Source: CBDANZ01 sp965197865 (lineage in GTDB: Bacteria > Acidobacteriota > Vicinamibacteria > Vicinamibacterales > CAVVIG01). Taken from it: a DNA stretch of 64,000 nt. This document shows positions 44,527 through 52,330 of the stretch, one piece after another. The stretch spans positions 248,001-312,000 of the forward strand of contig CBDANZ010000004.1 of NCBI GenBank assembly GCA_965197865.1, written 5' to 3'. The stretch's first letter is position 1; the number at the start of each line of letters is the position of its first letter. The notes under the pieces are model-generated. The model had not been told where the DNA came from, made no database searches, and worked only from the letters and a program-made list of their open reading frames with translations. A program made the translations under genes and the position numbers.

Positions 44527-47379
44527 CTACTGCGTTTTTTCAGGCACGAGCGTGACGACAGTGTATCGATCCGGCGGGAAGTACTTCTTGAACGCCTCCT
44601 GCACGACGGCCGGCGTGATGGCGTCGATCCGCTCGGTCCTTGTCAAGATTTCGAAGGGGTTGCGATCCAGCATGTGGACGGTGCGCATCCGCTGCAACCA
44701 ATACGGGTTCTGCGCGAGCGCCGTTTCGTAGCCCCGCCGGGCCGCCTCTCTTGCGCGCGAGGTCAGGTCGGCCGACGGTCCGACCTGCTGCAACCGTCCG
44801 ACTTCCTGCAGCACGCGCTCGATCATCGGCTGAATGTTGTCGGGCGAGGCGCCGAAGCTCACCCGGATGCGGCCCTCGTCGCGAGGGGGGAACGACTGCG
44901 CGAGTCGGACCGACACCGTGTAGGTCTGGCCGAGGTCCTCGCGGAGGATGTCCCGCAGCGCCATTTCGAGCACCGTCCTCGCGGCGCCGACGCGCTCCTG
45001 TTCCACCGGATCGGGCGACGGGTCAGCAAAGAAGCTGATGACGGTCTGACTGCGCGGTTCCCGGCCACGCTCGACCACCTCGCGTACGCTCGTGGCCGGG
45101 AAACGCACGCCGATGTCCTTGTCCTGCGCTCTTCGCTTGCCGCTTGTCGGCAGCGAGCCGACATACCGCGCGAGAAGCGGAATAGTTGTTTCGACCTTGA
45201 AGGCGCCGACGATGAACATCGTGAAATCTGCCGCGTTCCGGAATCGATTGCGATAGAAGTCGAGCATCTTTGTTCGCTCGATCGTGGCCACCCGCTCGGA
45301 GGTGAGCGGCTGCGCGCTGTAGTGGTTCGAGGTGTTCAGCTGCGCGACACGCTCGCTGAACACCCGGCCCGGGCTGCGCTCGCGATTGGCGACCGACGCC
45401 TCGAGTCGGCGTTTCATGAGCGCGAACGCGTCAGGATCGTCGCCAGGCGTCCTGATGGTCTGATACAGGAGCTGCAGCGCCGTCTCCAGCTCCGCCGGGG
45501 CCGCTGAACCCGACACGCCGTGGGTGGAGATTGAGATGAATGGCGCAACCGACACCAGCTTGCCGGTTAGGACTCTCTGGAGCTCAAGGGCTCTCAGGCC
45601 CCCGACGCCCGACAGGCTCACGTACTGGGCGGCTAGTGTCGCCTCGACGAAATCGGCCTGAGGAGCGAGCGAAGCGCCGCCCATCGAGTACATCGTGAAC
45701 AAGACCTGATCGTTCTTGAAGTCGGTCGGCTTGAGCCACGCCTCGAGGCCGTTGGCGAACCGGACGATCGTGACGCCGACTTCCTCCCGCTCGCGCCGCG
45801 ACTCGACCGGTGCCGGCTTGGGCAGTGTCTCCATCAGTGCGCGTGTTGTTGTCGTATCGCTCCACGCTGTCACGACCACTTTACCGGCCGCGCTGATGGC
45901 ACCGCGCAGATCTTCTTCGGACGGCGCCGGCGCGCCCGGCTTCTCAGGCGCGACCGCAAGCACGACCCGGCCGTTGTCAGCGAGCCTCGAACGGGCCAGC
46001 GCCGTTACCTCTTCGATCGTGATGCCCTCGAGCAGGCTCTGTGTCAGCTGGTATTCGTATTCGATGCCCGGGATCGGTTCGCCATTGAGAAAGTGCCTGA
46101 GGTACTCGTCGGCGAACGAGTCGCTCTCGCTTTTGTCGCGCTCGTTGTACGCACGCTCGTAAAAGGCGGCCATCCATCGCTTCGCACGGTCGAGCTCCGA
46201 TGGGGCGAAGCCGAACTCGATCGCCCGGCGCGATTCGACAACCAAGGCGCCGAGGCCGGCCGCGATCCCCCCGTCTGGAACGCGCGCGCTCAAGGAAAAC
46301 GTATCGACCGTCGGGGTGAGCAAGCCGTGGCGGGCGGCGGCGCCGAGGAACGCGGCGGCGGGCTCTTGCGCGAGCTCGCCGAAGCGGTCGTTGAACATTC
46401 GCTCGAACAACCGCTCGACGAGGCTGCGCCGGTAGTCGCCGACCAGCGTGCGGCTTTCGCTCGGCCGCTTGCGCATGACCCGGATGCTCGAGGAGGTGAC
46501 CTCGGGATCCGTGACGACGCTGACCAGCGTCTCGTCGTGGAGCGGCACGGCGGTGCGGGGCAGCGGGGCCGCTACGGTCCTGGTCGTGAGCGGAAGGAAG
46601 GCCTCCCGGATCGTCGTCTCGATCTGCTGCGGGTCGATGTCGCCCACGACCACGACAGCCATCCGATCTGGGCGATACCAGGTATCATAGAATGCGCGCA
46701 ACCGGTGGGCCGGGGCGTCGCGGAGAACTTCCGGCTTCCCGATCGGTAGCCGGTCGGCGTACCGGGACTGGTAGAAGATGAACGGGAGCTGCGTGTCGCG
46801 AATGCGCGATCCGGCGCCTAGTCGCCCGCGCCATTCCTCGATTACTACGCCGCGCTCCTTGTCGACCTGCTCCGGGTCGAGCGTCAGCCCACCGGCGAAA
46901 TCCGCGAGCGCCGTGAGCCCTTGGGTGACGATGTCAGGGGTGTCGGTCGGCAGCTCGAGCATGTAAACCGTCTCGTCGAAGCTCGTATAGGCGTTCACGT
47001 GCGGCCCGAGCCGCGCCCCAGTGGACTCGAAGTACGATACCAGTTCGCCTGGCTTGAAGTGTGTGGAGCCGTTGAAGGCCATGTGCTCGACGAGATGCGC
47101 GAGCCCTCGTTGGTCGTCAGCTTCGAGGACCGATCCGGCTTTGACGGCGAGTCTGAACAAAACGCGCCGGGCGGGGCGCAGGTTCTGGCGAATGAAGAAC
47201 TCTACTCCGTTGGACAGCGTGCCGCGCTGAACGGCTGGGTCGAAGGGGAGCGCCAGCTGTGGGTCGAACGCCCGTGCGGGTTGAGGCGCTTGAGCGAACG
47301 TCGGGAGCGCCCACGCCAGCGCGAACGCCAGCAGGAGCTGCGCAACGCCGGTGCGCAACGACGAAACAATTTTGCGCAT
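44527..47379 (-). CDS. Exported M16 family zinc peptidase, two M16 units (PqqL-like)
   Basis: 950 residues with a signal peptide (VAQLLLAFALAWALPTFAQA). The active N-terminal M16 domain has the inverted zinc motif H95-L-V-E98-H99 in RGLAHLVEHMAFNG and E175 in KERGVVIEEWRG. The inactive M16 C domains follow, with FYDTWYRPDRMAVVVVGDI. The length fits fused two-unit proteases of the pitrilysin family such as PqqL. It is likely a periplasmic peptide-degrading chamber. ATG 47379 was chosen for the signal peptide. It is divergent from the cysteine-rich leader, whose promoter starts 23 bases away. Confidence 0.92.
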   Translation of the reverse strand: MRKIVSSLRTGVAQLLLAFALAWALPTFAQAPQPARAFDPQLALPFDPAVQRGTLSNGVEFFIRQNLRPARRVLFRLAVKAGSVLEADDQRGLAHLVEHMAFNGSTHFKPGELVSYFESTGARLGPHVNAYTSFDETVYMLELPTDTPDIVTQGLTALADFAGGLTLDPEQVDKERGVVIEEWRGRLGAGSRIRDTQLPFIFYQSRYADRLPIGKPEVLRDAPAHRLRAFYDTWYRPDRMAVVVVGDIDPQQIETTIREAFLPLTTRTVAAPLPRTAVPLHDETLVSVVTDPEVTSSSIRVMRKRPSESRTLVGDYRRSLVERLFERMFNDRFGELAQEPAAAFLGAAARHGLLTPTVDTFSLSARVPDGGIAAGLGALVVESRRAIEFGFAPSELDRAKRWMAAFYERAYNERDKSESDSFADEYLRHFLNGEPIPGIEYEYQLTQSLLEGITIEEVTALARSRLADNGRVVLAVAPEKPGAPAPSEEDLRGAISAAGKVVVTAWSDTTTTRALMETLPKPAPVESRREREEVGVTIVRFANGLEAWLKPTDFKNDQVLFTMYSMGGASLAPQADFVEATLAAQYVSLSGVGGLRALELQRVLTGKLVSVAPFISISTHGVSGSAAPAELETALQLLYQTIRTPGDDPDAFALMKRRLEASVANRERSPGRVFSERVAQLNTSNHYSAQPLTSERVATIERTKMLDFYRNRFRNAADFTMFIVGAFKVETTIPLLARYVGSLPTSGKRRAQDKDIGVRFPATSVREVVERGREPRSQTVISFFADPSPDPVEQERVGAARTVLEMALRDILREDLGQTYTVSVRLAQSFPPRDEGRIRVSFGASPDNIQPMIERVLQEVGRLQQVGPSADLTSRAREAARRGYETALAQNPYWLQRMRTVHMLDRNPFEILTRTERIDAITPAVVQEAFKKYFPPDRYTVVTLVPEKTQ

Positions 47380-47401
47380 GGCTCTCGATATTATGTCGTT
47401 C

Positions 47402-47431
47402 TTGACAGCCCTCGCGCCAATCGGGTACAAA
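47402..47431 (+). promoter_or_regulatory. Sigma70-type promoter for the first cysteine-rich leader
   Basis: TTGACA (47402-47407, perfect -35) and TACAAA (47426-47431) are separated by 18 bp. A start about 7 bases downstream would put the transcript end only ~4 bases before ATG 47442, giving a nearly leaderless message. Confidence 0.65.
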
Positions 47432-47441
47432 GCTGGCGAAC

Positions 47442-47540
47442 ATGACGGTTCGGGTTCGTCGCTGCGCGTGTTGTAGTTTGACCCAGAGCTGCCTCCCGCG
47501 CCGGGACGTTCCTCGTGCTGTGATCGGTTTGACGATGTAA
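47442..47540 (+). CDS. Cysteine-rich leader peptide (candidate attenuator) upstream of TauE/SafE gene
   Basis: A 32-codon ORF from ATG 47442 to TAA 47538-47540. Residues 6-13 read RRCACCSL and a fourth Cys follows at 17 (Cys 8, 10, 11, 17). It begins a few bases after a good promoter and is followed by a strong intrinsic terminator 23 bases past its stop. The leader at 48938 has the same C8-A9-C10-C11 core. A ribosome short of Cys-tRNA would stall at codons 8-11. GCCTCC at 47491-47496, beyond the Cys run, can pair with GGAGGC (47571-47576) of the terminator 5' arm, so stalling could favour read-through. The size is typical of attenuator peptides; the product itself is probably not functional. 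Confidence 0.7.
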   Translation: MTVRVRRCACCSLTQSCLPRRDVPRAVIGLTM

Positions 47541-47563
47541 CGCACTCCACACTGGATGTTCCG

Positions 47564-47603
47564 AAAGCCCGGAGGCGGTTCGGCCGCCTCCGGGCTTTTT
47601 TGT
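47564..47603 (+). terminator. Intrinsic terminator / attenuator after leader 1
   Basis: AAAGCCCGGAGGCGG (47564-47578) and CCGCCTCCGGGCTTT (47584-47598) form a perfect 15-bp stem with loop TTCGG, followed by TTTTGTTT. It lies between the leader and the TauE/SafE gene, so the downstream gene must be expressed by read-through or another promoter. Confidence 0.9.
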
Positions 47604-47791
47604 TTGCAGGCTGGATCCAGTCGCGAAGCGTGGTCGTTTGCGGTTGAGGCCAACGGTACCCCAATGTGTTTGCGAGGTACTACGCCTCGTTCGAGCGCAC
47701 GATCTTCGACGGCGACCTCGCGGGCGCCACCTCCGCGGAACACGTGGTTATCTTTCGGGCTCAGGTGGCCTTCTAGGGGAGGTCGTTGTCT
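47604..47791 (+). other. Gap between attenuator and permease gene; unassigned ORF end
   Basis: One frame reads NVFARYYASFERTIFDGDLA then GATSAEHVVIFRAQVAF and stops at 47774-47776. It looks coding but has no start, and I cannot place it. It may be the 3' remnant of a gene that once followed the leader. GGGGAGG at 47777-47783 serves the permease start. Confidence 0.35.
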
Positions 47792-48682
47792 GTGTTATCT
47801 CATGGACTGGCGCTCGGCGCCATCGCGTTCGTCGCGGCGATTGTCAACGGAGCGCTCGGCTACGGGTTCTCCTCGATCACCGTGCCGCTCGCGCTGCTGT
47901 TTCTCTCGAACCGCGTGCTGAACCCGGCGCTCGTGCCGGTCGAGGTGGTCCTGAACGCCTACGTACTGTGGACGAATCGCTCGGCGCTGCCGCGAGTCTG
48001 GCGGCGCGCATTGCCGATCGTTATCGGTCTCGTGCCGGGGATCACGGTGGGAACCGCGATCGTGGCACAGGTGAATCCGGATTGGCTGAAGTTTACCACC
48101 TTCGTCGTGCTGCTTCCGCTGATTTTCTTTCAAGCGGCCGGCTATCGCCGGCCGATTCGAGCCGAGCGATCGGTTGGTCTGGTCTTTGGCGGCGGCGTCG
48201 GCGTACTGTACTCGGTGACGACGATTTCCGGTCCGCCGCTCGCGGTGTTGCTGAGCAATCAGGGGCTGACCAAGAAGGACTTTCGCGCGGCCCTCGGGTT
48301 CGTGCGCCTCGCGGAATCGAGCCTGACTGGGGTTGCCTACCTCTATGCGGGACTCTACAGCAGCGAAAGCATGAGCCTGATTCCGTGGATCGTGCCGAGC
48401 ATCGCGATTGGTGTGCCAATAGGCGCGCACATCATCCAGCGCGTGCAGCCGGATACGTTCCGCCGCATCTGCATGAGCTTCGACGCGTGGGTGGTTGGAT
48501 TCGGATTGTCGGTGCTCTCGCAGGATCTCCACCTAATCGAAAGCGCCGCCGCCTATCTGGTCCTGGTTGGCGTCGCGATCATCGACACGTGGCTGCTGTA
48601 TCGTTTCTTTTCGGAGCCGGGACGGTGGCGAACGACGTCTCGGGCCTACAATCCCGTCGAAAGCGCCCTTGGCCCCGATTGA
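47792..48682 (+). CDS. TauE/SafE-family anion permease
   Basis: 296 residues from GTG 47792 (GGGGAGG 8 bases upstream; TTG 47786 is the alternative). It has about eight hydrophobic helices in two repeats: AAIVNGALGYGFSSITVPLA, where the NGALGxG loop is the family signature, and TTISGPPLAVLLSNQGLTKK with FRAALGFVRL in the second repeat. The family moves sulfite, sulfonates, sulfoacetate or sulfate across the inner membrane. The cysteine-rich leader and terminator upstream and the cys operon downstream suggest a role in sulfur-source import under cysteine limitation. Direction and substrate are inferred. Confidence 0.87.
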   Translation: MLSHGLALGAIAFVAAIVNGALGYGFSSITVPLALLFLSNRVLNPALVPVEVVLNAYVLWTNRSALPRVWRRALPIVIGLVPGITVGTAIVAQVNPDWLKFTTFVVLLPLIFFQAAGYRRPIRAERSVGLVFGGGVGVLYSVTTISGPPLAVLLSNQGLTKKDFRAALGFVRLAESSLTGVAYLYAGLYSSESMSLIPWIVPSIAIGVPIGAHIIQRVQPDTFRRICMSFDAWVVGFGLSVLSQDLHLIESAAAYLVLVGVAIIDTWLLYRFFSEPGRWRTTSRAYNPVESALGPD

Positions 48683-48766
48683 CGGACCAGCAGAGACGGC
48701 CATAGTCCCTGGTCAGATGCCGCAGCGGCAGACCCTTACCGTTCTTGTTCTGATTGCCGCGTTGTC

Positions 48767-48862
48767 GGGCCCGGTGGCAGCGAGATTCAAACGCCGATGG
48801 CGATCGTGATTCTCTGCGGGCTGATGACCTCGACGCTCCTGAACATATTCGTCGCCAGACGA
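48767..48862 (+). pseudogene. C-terminal scrap of an RND heavy-metal efflux pump (CzcA/CusA)
   Basis: GGSEIQTPMAIVILCGLMTS followed by TLLNIFV matches the highly conserved last transmembrane segment of HME-RND pumps (EIQTPMA..I..GL..ST.LN...VP). Everything upstream and the VPALY end are gone. It lies just before the second leader promoter. Confidence 0.7.
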
Positions 48863-48897
48863 CGCATTTGCAATACACACGGCCAACGGGTCGGAAG

Positions 48898-48926
48898 TTG
48901 ACTTCGGGGCCGTAAATTGATACATA
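48898..48926 (+). promoter_or_regulatory. Promoter candidate for the second cysteine-rich leader
   Basis: TTGACT (48898-48903) and TACATA (48921-48926) with a 17-bp spacer. The predicted start near 48933 is about 5 bases before ATG 48938, again nearly leaderless as for leader 1. The -10 match is weak. Confidence 0.5.
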
Positions 48927-48937
48927 TCCATAGTTTG

Positions 48938-49024
48938 ATGTCTGCAGCAGGTCGCTCGTGCGCATGTTGTTGTTGTACCAGGACCATCAGGGTCCCCGCG
49001 CTGTCGGTCTGGCCGCTGCCATAA
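48938..49024 (+). CDS. Poly-cysteine leader peptide (candidate attenuator) of the cysDNH operon
   Basis: A 28-codon ORF from ATG 48938 to TAA 49022-49024. Residues 6-14 read RSCACCCCT: Cys at 8 and 10-13, five cysteines in six codons (TGC GCA TGT TGT TGT TGT). Downstream RNA has a four-segment layout: GGACC (48981-48985) can pair with GGTCC (48991-48995); GTCCCC (48992-48997) can instead pair with GGGGAC (49069-49074), which belongs to the terminator 5' arm. A ribosome stalled on the Cys codons would mask the first segment and free the second. This matches classical amino-acid attenuation, here sensing Cys-tRNA for sulfate assimilation. The peptide core is shared with leader 1. Confidence 0.75.
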   Translation: MSAAGRSCACCCCTRTIRVPALSVWPLP

Positions 49025-49061
49025 CAGATATCCGCTAAGCATCATTCGCGGAAAAAGACCG

Positions 49062-49096
49062 AAGCCCGGGGGACAACCCCCCGGGCTTTTTGTTTT
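49062..49096 (+). terminator. Intrinsic terminator / attenuator before cysD
   Basis: AAGCCCGGGGG (49062-49072) pairs with CCCCCGGGCTT (49078-49088) around ACAAC, followed by TTTGTTTT. It lies 38 bases after the poly-Cys leader and 65 bases before cysD. Its 5' arm overlaps the putative antiterminator pairing segment (49069-49074). Confidence 0.9.
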
Positions 49097-49105
49097 GAGG
49101 CTTGA

Positions 49106-49130
49106 AGCGCGACCCTGAAAGGGTCGCGCT
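49106..49130. repeat. Perfect palindrome AGCGCGACCCT-GAA-AGGGTCGCGCT
   Basis: An 11-bp stem, the reverse-complement orientation of the element at 25088-25108, placed between the attenuator terminator and the cysD ribosome-binding region. It could add RNA stability or simply be a dispersed repeat. Confidence 0.8.
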
Positions 49131-49160
49131 CTGCACGAACAGCACGAACAGGAAGAACGA

Positions 49161-50123
49161 ATGTCGATTACCGCAGCCGTGAGTCCGGAACCGAACAGAG
49201 ACGTCCCCTCATCCGGCACAACGACGAGCGCCGGCCATCTGTGCGCGCTCGAAGCCGAGAGCCTCCACATCATGCGCGAGGTAGTGGCTGAGTTCGAGCG
49301 GCCGGTGATGCTCTATTCGATCGGCAAGGACTCGTCGGTGTTGCTGCGACTCGCGCAGAAGGCGTTCTATCCCGGCCCGATCCCGTTCCCGTTGCTGCAC
49401 ATCGACACCACCTACAAGTTTCGCGAGATGATCGAGTTCCGCGACCGCTACGCCGCGGAGGTCGGTGCGCGGCTGATCGTGCACGCCAACACCGAGGCGA
49501 TTGCAGAGGGCACGCAGCCGTTCCTCGTGGGGACCAAGGCGTGCTGCGGCGCGTTGAAGACGAAGTCGCTGCTCGACGCGCTGGATGCCGGCGGGTTCGA
49601 CGCAGCGTTAGGCGGCGCACGTCGCGACGAAGAGCGGTCGCGCGCCAAGGAGCGAGTCTTCTCGCTTCGCGACACCAGCGGTCAGTGGGATCCTAAGAAG
49701 CAGCGGCCCGAACTATGGCATCTCCTGAACGGCCGGATCCGTCAGGGCGAGAGCGTCCGCGTGTTTCCACTCTCGAATTGGACCGAGATCGACGTGTGGA
49801 GCTACATCCACCTCGAGAGCATTCCTGTGGTGCCGCTGTACTTCGCAAAGGAGCGCGAGGTTGTCGTGCGCGGTGACGCGCTCATCACGCTCGAACAGTC
49901 CTTCGTACCGTTCCTGCCGGGTGAACGCCCGCAGCGCCTCATGTGCCGTATGCGATCGCTCGGCTGCTCGCCCTGCACGGGCGCCGTCCGTTCCACCGCA
50001 GACACGGTCCCGAAGATCATCGAAGAGCTCATCGCGACGAAGTACTCCGAACGCCAGTTGCGCGTGATCGACCACGACCAGGACGGATCGATGGAACTGA
50101 AGAAGCGCGAAGGGTACTTCTGA
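49161..50123 (+). CDS. cysD: Sulfate adenylyltransferase subunit 2 (ATP sulfurylase, CysD)
   Basis: 320 residues. The PP-loop is in VMLYSIGKDSSVLLRLAQKA, followed by PLLHIDTTYKFREMIEFRD, ALGGARRDEERSRAKERVFS and the C-terminal RCRSLGC-like block MCRMRSLGCSPCTGAVRSTA. With CysN it forms APS from sulfate and ATP, in the cytoplasm. ATG 49161 lies in a purine-rich context. Its stop overlaps the cysN ATG by one base. Expression is probably controlled by the poly-Cys leader and terminator upstream. Confidence 0.96.
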   Translation: MSITAAVSPEPNRDVPSSGTTTSAGHLCALEAESLHIMREVVAEFERPVMLYSIGKDSSVLLRLAQKAFYPGPIPFPLLHIDTTYKFREMIEFRDRYAAEVGARLIVHANTEAIAEGTQPFLVGTKACCGALKTKSLLDALDAGGFDAALGGARRDEERSRAKERVFSLRDTSGQWDPKKQRPELWHLLNGRIRQGESVRVFPLSNWTEIDVWSYIHLESIPVVPLYFAKEREVVVRGDALITLEQSFVPFLPGERPQRLMCRMRSLGCSPCTGAVRSTADTVPKIIEELIATKYSERQLRVIDHDQDGSMELKKREGYF

Positions 50124-51424
50124 TGTCGGGGCTCCTGCGGATCTGTACGGCCGGAAGCGTAGACGATGGGAAGAGCACGCTGATCGGTCGACTGCTGTAC
50201 GACTCACGGTCGGTGTACGATGATCAGGTGCACTCGGTCGAGAAAGCGTCGCGCAACCGCACGGCGGGCCGGATCGATTTCTCGCTCTTCACTGACGGCC
50301 TGCGGGCCGAGCGCGAGCAGGGCATCACGATCGACGTCGCGTACCGCTACTTTTCGACCGCGCGCCGCAAGTTCATTCTGGCCGATACGCCGGGCCACGA
50401 GCAATACACCCGCAACATGGCCACCGGCGCGTCGACCGCCGACGTCGCCATCCTGCTGGTCGATGCGAGAAACGGCGTGCGCGCGCAGTCGCGGCGACAT
50501 GCGCAGATCGCGTGGTTGCTCGGCATCAAGGACTACGTGCTGGCCGTGAACAAGATGGATCTGGTGGACTTCGATCGGGAGGTGTTCGAAAATATCACCG
50601 ACGAGTTCGACAAGGTCCTGCAGGGGGCGAACCTGTGCCCGATTCCCATGAGCGCGCTCCATGGCGACAACGTGATCGCCCCGAGTCCGCGGACGCCGTG
50701 GTTTGACGGCATGGCGCTGCTCGAGTTCCTGGAGTCGGTCAAGGTCGAGCGCGACGCGACCGCCGAGCCGTTCCGCTTTCCGGTTCAGCTCGTCCTCAGG
50801 CCGACCGATGAATTCCGCGGCTATGCAGGGCAGATCGTGTCGGGTACCGTGCGGCCAGGCGACCTCGTGACAGTCTGGCCGTCTTTCCGCTCGTCGCGCG
50901 TGAAACGAATCGTCTCGTGGGACGGCGACCTCGACGTGGCGCGCTCGCCGATGTCGGTCACACTCACCTTGGAGGACGAGATCGACATCAGCCGAGGCGA
51001 TCTCATCGGCATCGGCGAGGTGCAGGTCGGCCAGCGCTTCAGGGCCGATGTCGTCTGGATGGACGAGCGCCCGCTCGATCCGTCGCGCGTCTATCTCTTG
51101 AAGCAGACGACGCGGACCGTGAGCGCGGAAGTCGATCACGGGCTCGTGCTCAACCAGATCGGATCAGTGACCGTGTCGACGGTGCGTCCGATCACCTTCG
51201 AATCCTACGTCGAGAATCGGGCAACTGGCAGCTTTATCCTGATCGATCCGGCGACCAACTTCACCTCCGGCGCGGGGATGATTGCCGAGGCGGTGCGGGA
51301 ACGAGCGCACGCGGGTGCCCGACCAAGCGCGGCGGAGCGGCTTGCGCGGCTCGCTCGGACCGCGTCGACCGATGCCGAAGCGATTGACGCCGTCCGCAAG
51401 GCGCTCGAGGAGCTGCTGACGTGA
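50123..51424 (+). CDS. cysN: Sulfate adenylyltransferase subunit 1 (GTPase, CysN)
   Basis: 433 residues of the elongation-factor-like GTPase family. It has the P-loop GSVDDGKST (residues 11-19), switch I region REQGITIDVAYRYF, DTPGHEQYTRNMATGAS, and NKMDLVDF as the guanine motif. GTP hydrolysis drives APS formation by CysD. The length and C-terminus show no fused APS kinase (CysC) domain, consistent with direct APS reduction by the next gene. It overlaps cysD (1 base) and cysH (4 bases). Confidence 0.95.
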   Translation: MSGLLRICTAGSVDDGKSTLIGRLLYDSRSVYDDQVHSVEKASRNRTAGRIDFSLFTDGLRAEREQGITIDVAYRYFSTARRKFILADTPGHEQYTRNMATGASTADVAILLVDARNGVRAQSRRHAQIAWLLGIKDYVLAVNKMDLVDFDREVFENITDEFDKVLQGANLCPIPMSALHGDNVIAPSPRTPWFDGMALLEFLESVKVERDATAEPFRFPVQLVLRPTDEFRGYAGQIVSGTVRPGDLVTVWPSFRSSRVKRIVSWDGDLDVARSPMSVTLTLEDEIDISRGDLIGIGEVQVGQRFRADVVWMDERPLDPSRVYLLKQTTRTVSAEVDHGLVLNQIGSVTVSTVRPITFESYVENRATGSFILIDPATNFTSGAGMIAEAVRERAHAGARPSAAERLARLARTASTDAEAIDAVRKALEELLT

Positions 51425-52053
51425 CCCCCGAGGAGCGTGTCATCGCCGACGCGCTCGCCGAGGCCGAGTCGCCCTGCGTCACGTCGAGCTTTCAGGCAGA
51501 AGATGTGGTGCTGGTCCACATGCTGCGCAAGACGAGGCCGGAGATTCCCGTCTTGTTCCTCGAGACGTTCCATCACTTCGCCGAGACGCTGGCATACCGC
51601 GACGAGCTTGCCTCCCGATGGAACCTGAAGCTCGTGAACCTCCAGGCGAGCGAGCCGAGCGTCGGCTTGTGGCAGACCAGTACCGACGCTTGCTGCACGC
51701 GACACAAGGTCGGGCCGCTCTTCGCGGCGCTGGAAGCCTACGACGTCTGGTTCACCGGCCTGCGGCGCGAGCAGTCGCCGAGTCGGGCGAATCTCGCCGA
51801 AGTCGAGGAGTTTCGGTTGCCAAGCGGCAAGCGGTTGTCGAAGATCAGCCCGCTCGGGCGCTGGACGACAAAGGACGTGTGGGCGTACGCTAAGGCGCAC
51901 GCCATCCCACTCTTGCCGCTCTACGATCTCGGGTACTCGAGCATCGGCTGCGAGCCCTGCACCTCGCTGCCGTCCGACCCGCTGAATCCTCGGTCCGGAC
52001 GCTGGGCTGGCAGCAAGCTCGAGTGCGGGATCCACAGCCAGGCAGTCAAGTAG
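51421..52053 (+). CDS. cysH: Adenylyl-sulfate (APS) reductase, [4Fe-4S] type
   Basis: 210 residues of the CysH/PAPS reductase family. The cluster cysteines are C91-C92 (TDACCTRHKV) and C177, C180 (IGCEPCTSLP); the catalytic cysteine is C202 in KLECGIH. The CC...CxxC set marks enzymes that reduce APS directly, in contrast to E. coli PAPS reductase, which lacks it. FETFHHFAET-type sequence (LFLETFHHFAETLAYRDEL) completes the fold. It makes sulfite for cysteine synthesis. GTG 51421 overlaps the cysN stop. No sulfite reductase gene follows in the window. Confidence 0.95.
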   Translation: MTPEERVIADALAEAESPCVTSSFQAEDVVLVHMLRKTRPEIPVLFLETFHHFAETLAYRDELASRWNLKLVNLQASEPSVGLWQTSTDACCTRHKVGPLFAALEAYDVWFTGLRREQSPSRANLAEVEEFRLPSGKRLSKISPLGRWTTKDVWAYAKAHAIPLLPLYDLGYSSIGCEPCTSLPSDPLNPRSGRWAGSKLECGIHSQAVK

Positions 52054-52330
52054 CGCAGGCCTTCTTCGGATCTGCTGCCGCCATCGTGGTGGCGCAGGTC
52101 CTTGGACCCGTCCGTTTCCTACGTCGCGCGGGCCTCTCAGACCCACCAAGATGGGGAGATAGAAGCGCCCATACGCTTATCGTCCTTGAGAGCTCATAGC
52201 AAGATCACGGAGGACGGTCCTTTCAGGGCCGCCACGCTGATCAAGTTCCCCGTCGGAGAGCGACGCGACCGAAGATGATTTCTGCGTTCGTCTCCGGTGT
52301 CGCGCGATGGGTTAAACTACCACCGAGACC
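52054..52330 (+). other. Intergenic region after cysH
   Basis: No convincing gene. A stretch could encode VVAQVLGPVRFLRRAGLSDP then PRWGDRSAHTLIVLES before a stop near 52199, possibly a remnant, but I cannot assign it. An imperfect palindrome (GGTCCT-TTC-AGGGCC, 52216-52230) resembles the dispersed repeat family. Confidence 0.3.

Noticed and set aside
43711..45507. A 598-codon plus-strand open frame over the IS3 fragment and M16 gene
   Set aside because: Shadow of the M16 peptidase; the composition is Arg-rich without motifs, and it spans unrelated opposite-strand features.
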